This document shows positions 33,266 through 42,776 of a DNA stretch of 64,000 nt, one piece after another. The notes under the pieces are model-generated. The model did not search any database. It had not been told where the DNA came from and saw only the letters and a list, made by a program, of their open reading frames with translations. Each line of letters starts with the position of its first letter. Position 1 is the first letter of the stretch. The stretch comes from Halorhodospira halochloris (lineage in GTDB: Bacteria > Pseudomonadota > Gammaproteobacteria > Nitrococcales > Halorhodospiraceae), in contig NZ_AP017372.2 in assembly GCF_002356555.2 (NCBI RefSeq), forward strand, positions 806,001 to 870,000. Reading direction: 5' to 3'. A program made the translations under genes and the position numbers.

Positions 33266-36200
33266 ATGCTCTTTAAACGCAAAATCTCGCCAGAGATGAT
33301 TAAATATCAGGGGCTTCGCGGCGCCATGGATGGGAATACCGCGATTATTCAATGTGAGCGTGAGGCATCAGATGCTGCCGGTGCCTATCCCATTACCCCT
33401 TCCACCGACATGGGTGAGATGTGGGCAGAAGAGGTCTCCAAGGGGCACATTAATATTTCCGGGCGGGCGCTAAAATTCATTGAGCCCGAGTCGGAGCACG
33501 CGGCAGCTGCGGTAACTGCCGGCTTGGCCATGACCGGCATGCGTGCAATCAACTTTTCCTCAGCGCAGGGCGTGGCGTTTATGCACGAATCGCTCTACGC
33601 CGCTGCCGGTAAGCGCCTGCCGTATATCCTCAATATCGGTTGCCGGGCCATAACCAAGGGCGCACTGAACGTCCACGCCGGCCACGACGACTACCACTGT
33701 ATTGACGATACCGGCTTTTTCCAGCTCTTTGCCAAGAACGCTCAGGAAGTTGCCGACCTCAATATCATTGCTCACAAGATAGCTGAGCTGGCCCTTAACC
33801 CGGGTGCGGTTGCCCAGGACGGCTTTCTGACTACCCACCTGATCGATTCTCTGCGCGTGCCGGAGCGTGAGCTCATTGCCGAGTATCTCGGGCGCCCGGA
33901 TGACTGGATCGAGTGCCCGACCCCAGCACAGCGTATGATCTTCGGCGATAAGCGCCGGCGTATCCCGGCGATTTGGGATGTCGATAACCCGATGCTCTCC
34001 GGTTCGGTGCAGAACCAGGACTCCTACATGCAGCAGGTCGCCGGGCAGCGACCCTATTTCTTCGATCACCTCACTGAGATCGCCGATAACTGCATGGAGG
34101 AGTTCTTCCTCTTGACCGGCAGGCCGTATCAGCGGGTCTCCGGCTACCGGGTTGATGATGCCGAATATCTGATTATGGGGCAGGGCAGCGTGGTCGCTAC
34201 TGCCGAGGCCATCGCCGATTATCTGCGCGAGACTCGGGGAATCGCGGTTGGCGTAGTTAACTTAACCATGTTCCGGCCGTTCCCAGGCGCGGAGTTGGCC
34301 GAATTGCTGCGCGGTCGTAAAGGGGTAGCGATCCTAGAGCGGGTAGATCAGCCTTTGGCCGAAGACCTGCCACTGGCGCGCGAGACCCGGGCGGCTTTGA
34401 CAAAGTGCCTGGAGAATCGGGTCGCCGGCAAGGGTAAGCCGTATCCCGACTATCCGGCCTTTAGCGGCGGTGAGATGCCGCGCATCTACTCGGCAGCATT
34501 TGGCCTCGGTTCCCGCGACCTGCAGCCGGAGGGGCTGATTGCAGCAGTCGAGAATATGCTCCCCGATGGTGAGCAGCGCACCTTCTTCTATCTGTCGGTC
34601 GATTTCGCCCGGCCCAATCCGGCGACGCCGAAGCAGGAACTGCATCAGCAGAATCTGCAAGAGGCCTATCCCGGGATCGAGAAGATGGCCCTGCGCGGCT
34701 CGGAAAACCCGAGTCTGCTGCCGGAAGGCTCGATTACTGCCCGGCTCCACTCGGTCGGTGGCTGGGGTGCCATGACCACCGGCAAGAACTTGGCTATGAC
34801 CTTGTTCGATTTGCTCGACTTCCACATCAAGGCCAACCCCAAGTATGGTTCGGAGAAGAAGGGTCAGCCGACCACCTACTATCTTGCCGCTGCCCCTGAG
34901 CCGATCCGGGTCAGCAGCGAGCTCAAAGAGGTTGAGGTGGTACTCTCCCCGGACCCGAACGTCTTCGACCACTCTAATCCATTGGCCGGTCTGGCCAAGG
35001 AGGGGGTGTTCATCATCCAGTCCAATCTCGACAGCCCTCAGGCGGTGTGGGAGAGCTTCCCCGCTGCTGCACAGCGCTATATCGTCGAGAACGATATCCG
35101 CGTCTTTTATCTCGATGCGTTCCAGATCGCCCGCGATGAGGCCTCGGATGCCGATCTGCAGTTTCGGATGCAGGGCATAGCGTTCCAAGGGGCATTTTTC
35201 GCCGCATCGCCACTTATGGAGCGCCGTGGACTGACACGTGAATCACTATTCCGGGCTATTGAGCAGCAGTTGCAAGAGAAGTTCGGCAGCAAAGGGGCTC
35301 GCGTGGTGGAGGATAACCTGCGGGTGGTGCGCCGTGGTTTCGATGAGATCCACGAGATTACCGCTAAGCAGTTAGGTGGTGAGGTTATCCCCGCCGGTGA
35401 GCAGAACCGCCTGCCGGAAATGCCGGTTATGCTCAAGCGGCTGCCGCAATCGCAGAATGCTAGCTCGGATATCCACCGCTTCTGGGAGCAGACCGGCAGT
35501 TTCTATGTCGCCGGGCAGGGTAGCGATAACCTCGTCGATCCGTTCATGGCCCAGTCGCTGATCCCGGCCTCGACCGGCATCTATCGGGACATGACGCAGG
35601 TGCGCTTTGAGTATCCGGCCTGGGATCCGAGCAAGTGTACCGCCTGCGGTGACTGCTACGCAGTCTGTCCGGATACCGCCTTGCCGGGTCTGGTAAACAC
35701 CATCGGCGAAGTCCTCGATACCGCGGTGCGGCGTATCGAGACCGGCGGTCGGCCGACCCGCCATCTGCGCCGCGCGGTTCGCGATCTTGAGAAGCGTTTG
35801 CGTAAGGCGTTGCTCGAGGTCGGGGAAGAGGCCGATGTGCGCGCTGAGCTCGATCGCTCGATCGCTGCCCTGCTCAGCGAGAGCGATCTGCAAGAGGGTG
35901 ATAAGCAGCGCTTAGAGGAGGAGCTGGGCTGGCTGCGCGAGAGCCTCGGCAGTTTCCAGTTCGCGGCTACCAAGCCGTTTTTCACCGCGCAGGAGAAACG
36001 TCAGCCAGGCAGTGGCGGGCTCTTTTCGCTGACCGTCAATCCTTATACCTGTAAAGGCTGTATGGAGTGCGTCAGCATCTGCGAAGAGGATGCCCTCGAA
36101 GCAGTCACACAGACACCTGAAGATGTCGAACGGATGCGCCAGCAGTGGGATTTCTGGCTCGACCTGCCCACTACCAAGCCGGATTACATCCGCATTGAGG

Positions 36201-38239
36201 ATATTAATGAGGGGATTGGTGCGCTAGAGACGCTTCTGCTCGATAAGAGTGCCTACAATTCGCTCAACTCAGGCGACGGTGCCTGCCTCGGCTGTGGTGA
36301 AAAGAGCGCGGTGCATCTGTTTACCGCTACAGTTACAGCCCTGATGCAGCCGCGGGTGAGAGAGCATGTGGCGAAACTCGACGATCTGATTAATCGCCTC
36401 GAGCAACATGTTCGCCTCAAGCTCGCCGACGGCATGGATCTGTCTGATTTCGGCGCCGTTAGCGAAGTGGTGGCGACGCACGCCGATAAGGATCTGACCC
36501 TCTCGCGGTTGTCGAGTGCACTCGATCAGGGCAGCGGGGCGCAGAATGTCGATCCCGATTGGCTGCGCTGGGTCAGCGGCTTATTGGCCAAGCTTAAGGA
36601 TCTGCGCTGGCGCTATGTCGAAGGTCCAACGGGGCGCGGTCGCGTTGACATGGGTATTATCAATGCGACTGGTTGTACCTCGGTATGGGGTAGTACCTAT
36701 CCCTATAACCCCTACCCGTTCCCGTGGACCAGCCACCTGTTCCAGGACAGCCCATCGATGGCCATCGGCATCTTTGAGGGGCATATGCAGAAGATGGCCG
36801 AAGGCTTTAAGGCCGTGCGCATGGCTGAGCTGGAGCTATCCGGCAAGTACGATCCGGCGACCCACGATGAGTTCTTCGCTCAGTTCAATTGGGAAATGTT
36901 CAGCGACGAGGAGTATGAACTCTGTCCGCCGGTGGTTAGCCTCGGTGGCGACGGGGCGATGTACGACATCGGCTTCCAGAACCTCTCGCGGGCTCTTATG
37001 TCAGGGTTGCCGATCAAGGTCCTGGTTCTCGATACGCAGGTCTACTCCAACACCGGCGGCCAGGCCTGTACCTCTGGTTTTATAAGCCAGGTCTCAGATA
37101 TGGCGCCGTACGGCAAGGCGTGGAAGGGTAAGGATGAGATCCGTAAGGAGATCAGTCTGATCGGCTTAGCGCACCGCACGAGCTACGTGGCGCAAGGGAC
37201 GATCAGCAACGTTACCCATCTGTTGGAGAGCTTTATTGAGGGTCTGAATACGCGCCGACCGGCGATATTTAACGTCTACGCCGTTTGTCCGCCAGAGCAC
37301 GGAGTTGGTGATGACGTTGCCTTCTTGCAGTCGAAGATGGCGGTTGAGTCACGCGCTTATCCGCTGTTCCGCTACAACCCGGATCGCGGTACCACCTTCC
37401 GTGAATGCAGCGATTTGGAGGGTAACCCGGACATTGAGCAAGATTGGCCAGAGTATACCCTGCGTTACCTCGATGATGATGGCAACGAGCAGAGCATGGA
37501 ACTACCCATGACCTTTGCCGACTTTGCCCTGACTGAGGGCCGCTTCCGCAAGCACTTCAAGCAGGTACCGCCGGAGAAGTGGAGTGATGAGATGATCCCC
37601 TTAGTTGAGCTGCTGGAGCTCTCTGAGGAGGATCGCGAGGGGCTGTTCCCTTACATCTGGGCGGTCGATAAGAATAACCGCCTGGTTAAGGTGATTGTCT
37701 CTGAGGAGTTGGTCCTCTCCACCGAGGAGCGGCGTGATTTCTGGTATCAGCTCAAGGGGCTGCTCGGGCTTGATAGGCAGGAGCCGAACGCTGAGCAGAT
37801 TGCGGCGCAGACCCGCCAAGAGATGGCGCAGCGGATAAGTGCTGCCCTGGTCTCTTTGGCAAGCGGTGAGGGGTCCGCTGATCTAGCCGCCAACTTGGAG
37901 CAAGCGCCGGCGCTGCCTAGCTCTGATGGTGGCGGTCAAGCGCAGGGGTCTGGCGGTGATTCTGCCCAGCCGGCTGGTTTGGACTGGGAGTATGAGCCGG
38001 TTTGGGTGGAGAGTAACGAGTGCACGGCTTGCGACGATTGTATAGACGTCGCCCCGGGGGTCTTTGCTTACGACGATAACAAGCAGGTTATCGTCAAAAA
38101 CCCCAAAGGGGCAGCGTTTAAGGACATAGTCAAGGCCGCGGAGAAGTGCTCGTCGTTTGCGATCCATCCGGGGACGCCGTTCGATCCTAACGAGCCGGGC
38201 CTCGATAAGCTCATGAAGCGGGCACAGAAGCTTAATTGA
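33266..38239 (+). CDS. Giant pyruvate/2-oxoacid:ferredoxin oxidoreductase with extra ferredoxin domain
   Basis: NifJ/PFOR-type enzyme interconverting pyruvate (or another 2-oxoacid) with acetyl-CoA, CO2 and reduced ferredoxin. The N-terminal domain has AYPITPSTDMGEMWAE; the gamma domain has VGGWGAMTTGKNLAMT. Two ferredoxin motifs, CTACGDCYAVCP (about residue 790) and CKGCMECVSICE (about 928), are split by a roughly 135-residue, Leu/Glu/Arg-rich helical stretch, far longer than usual. The thiamine domain has DGACLGCGEKSAVHLF, LGGDGAMYDIGFQNLSRAL and YSNTGGQACTSGF. After a Gly/Ser/Gln linker, the last 75 residues form an added ferredoxin (CTACDDCIDVAPGVFAYD). 1657 residues against about 1170-1200 in ordinary NifJ. 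ATG 33266 follows GGGAGG. Lying between rnfB and rnfC, it probably feeds Rnf or draws on it. Confidence 0.9.
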   Translation: MLFKRKISPEMIKYQGLRGAMDGNTAIIQCEREASDAAGAYPITPSTDMGEMWAEEVSKGHINISGRALKFIEPESEHAAAAVTAGLAMTGMRAINFSSAQGVAFMHESLYAAAGKRLPYILNIGCRAITKGALNVHAGHDDYHCIDDTGFFQLFAKNAQEVADLNIIAHKIAELALNPGAVAQDGFLTTHLIDSLRVPERELIAEYLGRPDDWIECPTPAQRMIFGDKRRRIPAIWDVDNPMLSGSVQNQDSYMQQVAGQRPYFFDHLTEIADNCMEEFFLLTGRPYQRVSGYRVDDAEYLIMGQGSVVATAEAIADYLRETRGIAVGVVNLTMFRPFPGAELAELLRGRKGVAILERVDQPLAEDLPLARETRAALTKCLENRVAGKGKPYPDYPAFSGGEMPRIYSAAFGLGSRDLQPEGLIAAVENMLPDGEQRTFFYLSVDFARPNPATPKQELHQQNLQEAYPGIEKMALRGSENPSLLPEGSITARLHSVGGWGAMTTGKNLAMTLFDLLDFHIKANPKYGSEKKGQPTTYYLAAAPEPIRVSSELKEVEVVLSPDPNVFDHSNPLAGLAKEGVFIIQSNLDSPQAVWESFPAAAQRYIVENDIRVFYLDAFQIARDEASDADLQFRMQGIAFQGAFFAASPLMERRGLTRESLFRAIEQQLQEKFGSKGARVVEDNLRVVRRGFDEIHEITAKQLGGEVIPAGEQNRLPEMPVMLKRLPQSQNASSDIHRFWEQTGSFYVAGQGSDNLVDPFMAQSLIPASTGIYRDMTQVRFEYPAWDPSKCTACGDCYAVCPDTALPGLVNTIGEVLDTAVRRIETGGRPTRHLRRAVRDLEKRLRKALLEVGEEADVRAELDRSIAALLSESDLQEGDKQRLEEELGWLRESLGSFQFAATKPFFTAQEKRQPGSGGLFSLTVNPYTCKGCMECVSICEEDALEAVTQTPEDVERMRQQWDFWLDLPTTKPDYIRIEDINEGIGALETLLLDKSAYNSLNSGDGACLGCGEKSAVHLFTATVTALMQPRVREHVAKLDDLINRLEQHVRLKLADGMDLSDFGAVSEVVATHADKDLTLSRLSSALDQGSGAQNVDPDWLRWVSGLLAKLKDLRWRYVEGPTGRGRVDMGIINATGCTSVWGSTYPYNPYPFPWTSHLFQDSPSMAIGIFEGHMQKMAEGFKAVRMAELELSGKYDPATHDEFFAQFNWEMFSDEEYELCPPVVSLGGDGAMYDIGFQNLSRALMSGLPIKVLVLDTQVYSNTGGQACTSGFISQVSDMAPYGKAWKGKDEIRKEISLIGLAHRTSYVAQGTISNVTHLLESFIEGLNTRRPAIFNVYAVCPPEHGVGDDVAFLQSKMAVESRAYPLFRYNPDRGTTFRECSDLEGNPDIEQDWPEYTLRYLDDDGNEQSMELPMTFADFALTEGRFRKHFKQVPPEKWSDEMIPLVELLELSEEDREGLFPYIWAVDKNNRLVKVIVSEELVLSTEERRDFWYQLKGLLGLDRQEPNAEQIAAQTRQEMAQRISAALVSLASGEGSADLAANLEQAPALPSSDGGGQAQGSGGDSAQPAGLDWEYEPVWVESNECTACDDCIDVAPGVFAYDDNKQVIVKNPKGAAFKDIVKAAEKCSSFAIHPGTPFDPNEPGLDKLMKRAQKLN

Positions 38240-38268
38240 AGGCTCAATCTGCTCATGAGAGGGAAACC

Positions 38269-39612
38269 ATGGGGCTTTTATCTTACTTGACAGGTCTTAC
38301 CTTTCCCCGGGGGGTGCATCCCCCCGGGTTAAAGGATGACACCCGCGAACTGCCCATTAGGCGCATGGCCTTCGCCCCGCGTATGGTGTTGCCTTTGGAT
38401 CAGCACTTCGGTCCAGCTGCGCGGGCCTTGGTGGCCAAAAACCAAGAGGTGGTGCGTGGCGAACCAATAGCCGAGGCTGTGGATGATGATTCCGTCCCTA
38501 TTCACTCCCCAGTGACCGGGACGGTTGAGGGCATTGAGCTGATGCCTACTGCCCGCGGACCTAAGGCTGAGGCAATTATCCTGCGTGCTGCACCAGGCGA
38601 CAGTCAGCACGTGCGGTGGGTAAAGCCGCAGGACCTGGCTAAGTGCAGTGCTCGCGAGCTGATTGAAGCTATTCAGCAAGCAGGCATTGTCGGCCAAGGC
38701 GGAGCGGCCTTTCCGACACACCGTAAGCTGCGGGTGCCTGATAAATATCCGGTCGATACGCTAGTGATCAACGGTTGTGAGTGTGAGCCTTATCTAACCG
38801 CTGATCACCGCATCATGCTTGAATATGGTCAAGATGTTATTGCTGGCATCCGCTTGGCAATGCGTGCGGTACGGGCTGAGCAGGCCATAATTGGAGTTGA
38901 GGATGACAAACCGGAAGCTATTGCAGCGTTGCGCGAGCATATCAAGGCTGACGATGCTATAAGCGTAGTAGAGGTGCGCAGCAAGTATCCGCAGGGCTCG
39001 GAAAAGATGCTGATCAAGGCCCTGCTAGACCGGGAGGTCCCCTCGGGGTGCTTTCCCTATCAGATCGGTGTAGTGGTCAATAACATCGGCACCATGGCCC
39101 AAATCGGCCAGCTCCTACCTCGCGGTCAAGGGTTGATTGAGCGGGTTATTACGGTCGCCGGGCCAGGCGTGGAAAAGCCTGGCAATTACATTGTTCCTAT
39201 CGGGACGCCGCTGCGTTATTTACTTGAGAGCGTTGGCTATCCTAAGGATGATCCGAGCCGGATAATCCTTGGCGGGCCGATGATGGGCAGTACTGTTGCA
39301 GCCCTTGATGTTCCGGTCACCAAAAGCATTTCGGGAGTTATAGTTCTGCCGGAGGGTAGTGAGCTGGATCCGGCGCCGCGGATCCAGCCGTGTATCCGTT
39401 GTGGTGACTGTGTGGACGTGTGTCCTGTGGGCCTTAATCCGGCCGACTTGGCAAGGCTAGCCGCAGCTCGTCAATATGAGGTGATGGAAGAAGAGTACAA
39501 TCTTAACGATTGCTTTGAGTGTGGCTGTTGCAGCTTCGTCTGTCCGTCGAATATCCCCCTTGTGCAGTACTTCAGAATTGCCAAATCCCTCAATCGGGAG
39601 CGAATGTCTTGA
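38269..39612 (+). CDS. rnfC: Rnf electron transport complex subunit C
   Basis: Flavin- and NADH-binding peripheral subunit, related to Complex I NuoF. It has GIVGQGGAAFPTHRKL (nucleotide and flavin loop), the NGCECEPYLTADHRIM block, YPQGSEKMLI and GGPMMGSTV. Two C-terminal motifs, CIRCGDCVDVCPVGLNP and CFECGCCSFVCPSNIP, bind two [4Fe-4S] clusters. 447 residues, short because the long alanine-rich C-terminal tail of E. coli RsxC is missing. ATG 38269 follows GAGAGGG. Confidence 0.95.
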   Translation: MGLLSYLTGLTFPRGVHPPGLKDDTRELPIRRMAFAPRMVLPLDQHFGPAARALVAKNQEVVRGEPIAEAVDDDSVPIHSPVTGTVEGIELMPTARGPKAEAIILRAAPGDSQHVRWVKPQDLAKCSARELIEAIQQAGIVGQGGAAFPTHRKLRVPDKYPVDTLVINGCECEPYLTADHRIMLEYGQDVIAGIRLAMRAVRAEQAIIGVEDDKPEAIAALREHIKADDAISVVEVRSKYPQGSEKMLIKALLDREVPSGCFPYQIGVVVNNIGTMAQIGQLLPRGQGLIERVITVAGPGVEKPGNYIVPIGTPLRYLLESVGYPKDDPSRIILGGPMMGSTVAALDVPVTKSISGVIVLPEGSELDPAPRIQPCIRCGDCVDVCPVGLNPADLARLAAARQYEVMEEEYNLNDCFECGCCSFVCPSNIPLVQYFRIAKSLNRERMS

Positions 39613-40628
39613 CTCCACCGCGGATCGAATTAAAAAGCTCGCCGCATATGAAGCAAGCGAGCAGCGTCGAGCAGATTATGCGCAACGTGGTCCTCGCGCT
39701 GCTGCCGGTTTGCGGTTTTGCGGTCTATCACTTCGGGATCAGCGCGCTGGCGTTGATGGCGACCACCACCTTGGTCTGTGTGCTGACCGAGCAGCTATTC
39801 ACTCGCCTCTCGGGTAAGCCTAGTACCATCAGCGACTACAGCGCGGTTATTACCGGGCTACTCCTCGCGTTGACTCTGCCGCCGGCGTTTCCTCTGTGGA
39901 TGGCAGCTCTATCAGGCTTCTTTGCCATATCCCTAGGCAAAATGCTGTTCGGCGGACTGGGCTTTAACCCGTTTAACCCAGCCCTGATTGGCCGAGCTTT
40001 TGCCACGGCTGCCTTCCCTGAGGCCTCGTCGACCTGGACTCAGGCAGGGCTGCCGGAGCGCTTTAGTGAGTTCCTCCCGTCTACGCTCGCGCTGCCCTTT
40101 ACCACGCCAGCCTCAGTCGATGCCTATACTACGGCAACGCCTCTTGGCGACTGGAAATTCGGGGACGTCCATGCTCCGGCTTGGGATCTTTTTACAGGCA
40201 TGACGCCGGGGTCATTGGGCGAAACCTCGGCCCTAATCATCCTGCTCGCAGGCCTCTACTTGATAGCCCGGCGGATGCTCGACTGGCGCATCCCGGCTGC
40301 TGTCCTGGGAGGGGCATTCGTTACGGCGGCGCTGTTCTATGCCGTTGATCCGGATCACTTCCCAACGCCCTGGTTTGTCTTGCTATCAGGCGGGATGATG
40401 TTGGGCGCGGTGTTCATGGCCAGCGATATGTCCTCCTCCCCGGTTACTCCGGCCGGGGTCTGGATTTATGGCCTATTGATAGGTTTTCTGGCGGTAATTA
40501 TTCGTTTCTTCGGTGGCTTGCCTGAGGGGGTCATGTACGCCATTTTGCTCGGCAACGCGATGGTTCCGCTGATTGAGCGCTATACCCAGCCGCGCACTTA
40601 CGGTAAGCGGGGCAGGAGGGGTGTATGA
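39609..40628 (+). CDS. rnfD: Rnf electron transport complex subunit D
   Basis: Membrane subunit carrying a covalently bound FMN. Typical N-terminus ELKSSPHMKQASSVEQIMRN, several membrane helices, and the flavinylation motif TTATPLG near residue 170 of the product. The TTG at 39609 overlapping the rnfC stop (TTGA) is chosen because the conserved SPH segment lies before the first ATG (39648). 339 residues. The following FGGLGFNPFNPALIGRAF block is family-typical. Confidence 0.94.
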   Translation: MTPPRIELKSSPHMKQASSVEQIMRNVVLALLPVCGFAVYHFGISALALMATTTLVCVLTEQLFTRLSGKPSTISDYSAVITGLLLALTLPPAFPLWMAALSGFFAISLGKMLFGGLGFNPFNPALIGRAFATAAFPEASSTWTQAGLPERFSEFLPSTLALPFTTPASVDAYTTATPLGDWKFGDVHAPAWDLFTGMTPGSLGETSALIILLAGLYLIARRMLDWRIPAAVLGGAFVTAALFYAVDPDHFPTPWFVLLSGGMMLGAVFMASDMSSSPVTPAGVWIYGLLIGFLAVIIRFFGGLPEGVMYAILLGNAMVPLIERYTQPRTYGKRGRRGV

Positions 40629-41320
40629 CTGAGCAGAACGGCACTAATCAGACAACCTCTCAACCAGCGCCGACATCAAGCGCTAAACTTATTGCCACCT
40701 TAGGCACTATTGCGTTTTTGTCCGGCCTGCTAGTAGTGACTGTAGTAGAAAGTACTCGCGAAGCGATTGAGGAGAACCACCGCATTGCCCTTGAAAGGGC
40801 AGTCTTCGATGTAATTCCCGGGGCGGAAAAACAGCGTACCTTCATTGTCACCGATGATGGTCTGGTCGACGCTGACAAAAACGATGTTGATGGTCAGGAG
40901 ATATACGCTGGCTATGATGCCGATGGCGTCCTGCAAGGTGTTGCTATTGAGGCCTCAGGTCGCGGCTACGAAGGGGAAATCCGTTTGCTCTACGGCTATC
41001 AACGGGAGAAGGAGAAGATTGTCGGTATGACCATCTTGGAGAGTCGCGAAACCCCCGGGCTAGGTGATCGGATTGAGACAGATGAGAGATTTCTCGCTTC
41101 TTTCGATGAGTTGCAGGCGGCGCTAGATGATGCCGGCAAGGGTCTGGCGCACGAGATAGTTACGGTCTCCCCAAGTGAGGCTGATCAGCCTGGTGAGATA
41201 GACGGAATCACCGGTGCCACGGTCTCTGCGGAGGCGGTAGGCAAGATCATTAATAGCAGCGCCAACGAGCTTCTGCCCTCGATTGCCCCGCATTGGGCGG
41301 ATATGGAAAGGGAGCAGTGA
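40625..41320 (+). CDS. rnfG: Rnf electron transport complex subunit G
   Basis: Periplasm-facing subunit with covalent FMN. One N-terminal membrane helix (LIATLGTIAFLSGLLVVTVV, residues 23-42) is followed by a soluble domain. ILESRETPGLGDRIE and the flavin-attachment motif DGITGATVSAEAV (near residue 200) are conserved; the modified Thr is in GAT. 231 residues. The ATG overlaps the rnfD stop by 4 bp. Attachment needs an ApbE-type transferase, which is not in this window. Confidence 0.95.
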   Translation: MTEQNGTNQTTSQPAPTSSAKLIATLGTIAFLSGLLVVTVVESTREAIEENHRIALERAVFDVIPGAEKQRTFIVTDDGLVDADKNDVDGQEIYAGYDADGVLQGVAIEASGRGYEGEIRLLYGYQREKEKIVGMTILESRETPGLGDRIETDERFLASFDELQAALDDAGKGLAHEIVTVSPSEADQPGEIDGITGATVSAEAVGKIINSSANELLPSIAPHWADMEREQ

Positions 41321-41985
41321 TGGCCTCCAAGAGTGATAAAACGCCGATAACCATGGACACCTTCCTTACTGGCTTATGGAAGGAGAATCCGGTCTTCGTC
41401 ATGCTCCTTGGCATGTGTCCGGTTCTGGCGGTTACCAACTCCGTGGAGAACGCCCTAGCTATGGGGCTGGCGACTACCTTTGTGTTGCTCTGTTCTACAG
41501 GAATGGTGTCGATCCTGCGTAGCTTGATCCCTAAAGAGGTTCGCATAGCCTCTTACATTGTAATTATTGCCACTTTTGTCACGGTAGTAGATTACATTAT
41601 CCACGCTGTCAGCCTGGAGATATACAATCAGCTAGGGGCCTTCATCCAGCTTATTGTGGTCAACTGCATGATATTGGGGCGGGCAGAGGCCTTTGCTTCC
41701 CGCAACCGCCTTAGTAAGACCCTGGTCAATTCGCTTGGCATGGGGGCTGGATTTACTTTTGCCCTGCTTTGTCTGGGCTCGGTAAGAGAGCTGTTAGGGT
41801 CTGGTGAGCTTCTCGGCTATCAAGTGTTTGGCGATTCATTCGAGCCGTGGATAATAATGCTTTTGCCTCCGGGTGGGTTTTTTGTGCTGGGTGGCTGGTT
41901 GTTGCTCTTTGCCTGGATAAAGGAGCGCCAACAGAACCGCGAGTCCCAAAAACGCGCTGATGAGGAGACTAGCCATGTCCGGTGA
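41320..41985 (+). CDS. rnfE: Rnf electron transport complex subunit E
   Basis: Integral membrane subunit that, with RnfA, carries the intramembrane [2Fe-2S] centre. The N-terminal ENPVFVMLLGMCPVLAVTNS block holds one of the cluster cysteines and VVNCMILGRAEAFASRN the other. Six hydrophobic segments. ATG 41320 overlaps the rnfG stop (TGATG), giving 221 residues; the longer frame from 41293 lies inside rnfG. Confidence 0.95.
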   Translation: MASKSDKTPITMDTFLTGLWKENPVFVMLLGMCPVLAVTNSVENALAMGLATTFVLLCSTGMVSILRSLIPKEVRIASYIVIIATFVTVVDYIIHAVSLEIYNQLGAFIQLIVVNCMILGRAEAFASRNRLSKTLVNSLGMGAGFTFALLCLGSVRELLGSGELLGYQVFGDSFEPWIIMLLPPGGFFVLGGWLLLFAWIKERQQNRESQKRADEETSHVR

Positions 41986-42556
41986 GTCGCTACCGTATAT
42001 TTTTCTCAATGCGGCGATAATAAATAACTTCGTTCTCGCGCTCTTTTTAGGGATATGTCCCATACTCGGTGTATCGGCCAAGCTGAGTACCGCATTCCCG
42101 ATGGGGGTGGCGACGGCCTTCGTGATGCTTATTGCATCAGTTTCGGCATGGCTCATTAATTTGGTGTTGGGTTATTTTGATCTGATGTTCTTGAGCCTTA
42201 TTGCCTATATAGCCGTTATAGCCTCGGCCGTACAATTGGTGGAGATGACCGTTAAGAAGTTTTCGCCGGCCCTCTACCAGGCCCTGGGCATCTTCTTGCC
42301 GCTAATCACCAGTAACTGTGCCATCCTTGGTGTGGCGCTATTCCAGACCAGCTATGAGTTCGATTTTCTGCAGTCTTTATTTTATAGCCTAGGCGCCGGG
42401 GCGGGTTTTATACTGGCCATTGTTCTTATGGCTGGTTTGCGTGAGCGGATCGATTTGGCAGACGTCCCCTCAATAGCCCGAGGGGCGGCAATGAGTTTGA
42501 TGCTGGCTGGGGTTTTGTCACTGGCATTTATGGGTTTTGCTGGGCTGGGCGGTTAA
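41975..42556 (+). CDS. rnfA: Rnf electron transport complex subunit A
   Basis: Membrane partner of RnfE, related to NqrE. Landmarks: NNFVLALFLGICPILGVSAK with one cluster cysteine, and LPLITSNCAILGVALF with the other. Six hydrophobic segments in 193 residues. ATG 41975 overlaps rnfE by 11 bp; the operon order B-(oxidoreductase)-C-D-G-E-A is reached here. Confidence 0.96.
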   Translation: MSGESLPYIFLNAAIINNFVLALFLGICPILGVSAKLSTAFPMGVATAFVMLIASVSAWLINLVLGYFDLMFLSLIAYIAVIASAVQLVEMTVKKFSPALYQALGIFLPLITSNCAILGVALFQTSYEFDFLQSLFYSLGAGAGFILAIVLMAGLRERIDLADVPSIARGAAMSLMLAGVLSLAFMGFAGLGG

Positions 42557-42559
42557 TAG

Positions 42560-42757
42560 ATGGTTAATTATCTGCTTGCAGTGGTGATCATCTTTCTTTT
42601 GCTCTGCGTTTGGGTAGCGGTACAACATGCTGCCCGGCGCTTCGCTCAGCGTCATCCTGAGCTAGAGCCGCAGCAGCAGAGCCGTGGAGATTCTCAGTCT
42701 GGTTGCGGGCTGTGTAGTCTTGCCCAGATGTGTAGTAACAGTAATAAAGGGCCCTAA
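42560..42757 (+). CDS. Small Cys-rich single-pass membrane protein after rnfA
   Basis: 65 residues, three bases after the rnfA stop. Residues 4-22 form one membrane helix (YLLAVVIIFLLLCVWVAVQ). A hydrophilic stretch of basic and glutamine-rich residues follows, then the cysteine cluster SGCGLCSLAQMC (C-x2-C-x5-C). The plan, one helix and a C-terminal Cys group beside a flavin and Fe-S pump, recalls NqrM, the small protein needed for iron-centre maturation in Na+-NQR, and FeoB-associated Cys-rich proteins. I see no direct sequence match to NqrM. Its place in the operon makes an Rnf assembly role plausible but unproven. Confidence 0.7.
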   Translation: MVNYLLAVVIIFLLLCVWVAVQHAARRFAQRHPELEPQQQSRGDSQSGCGLCSLAQMCSNSNKGP

Positions 42758-42776
42758 CTCCCCAGAGGGTGCCTCC

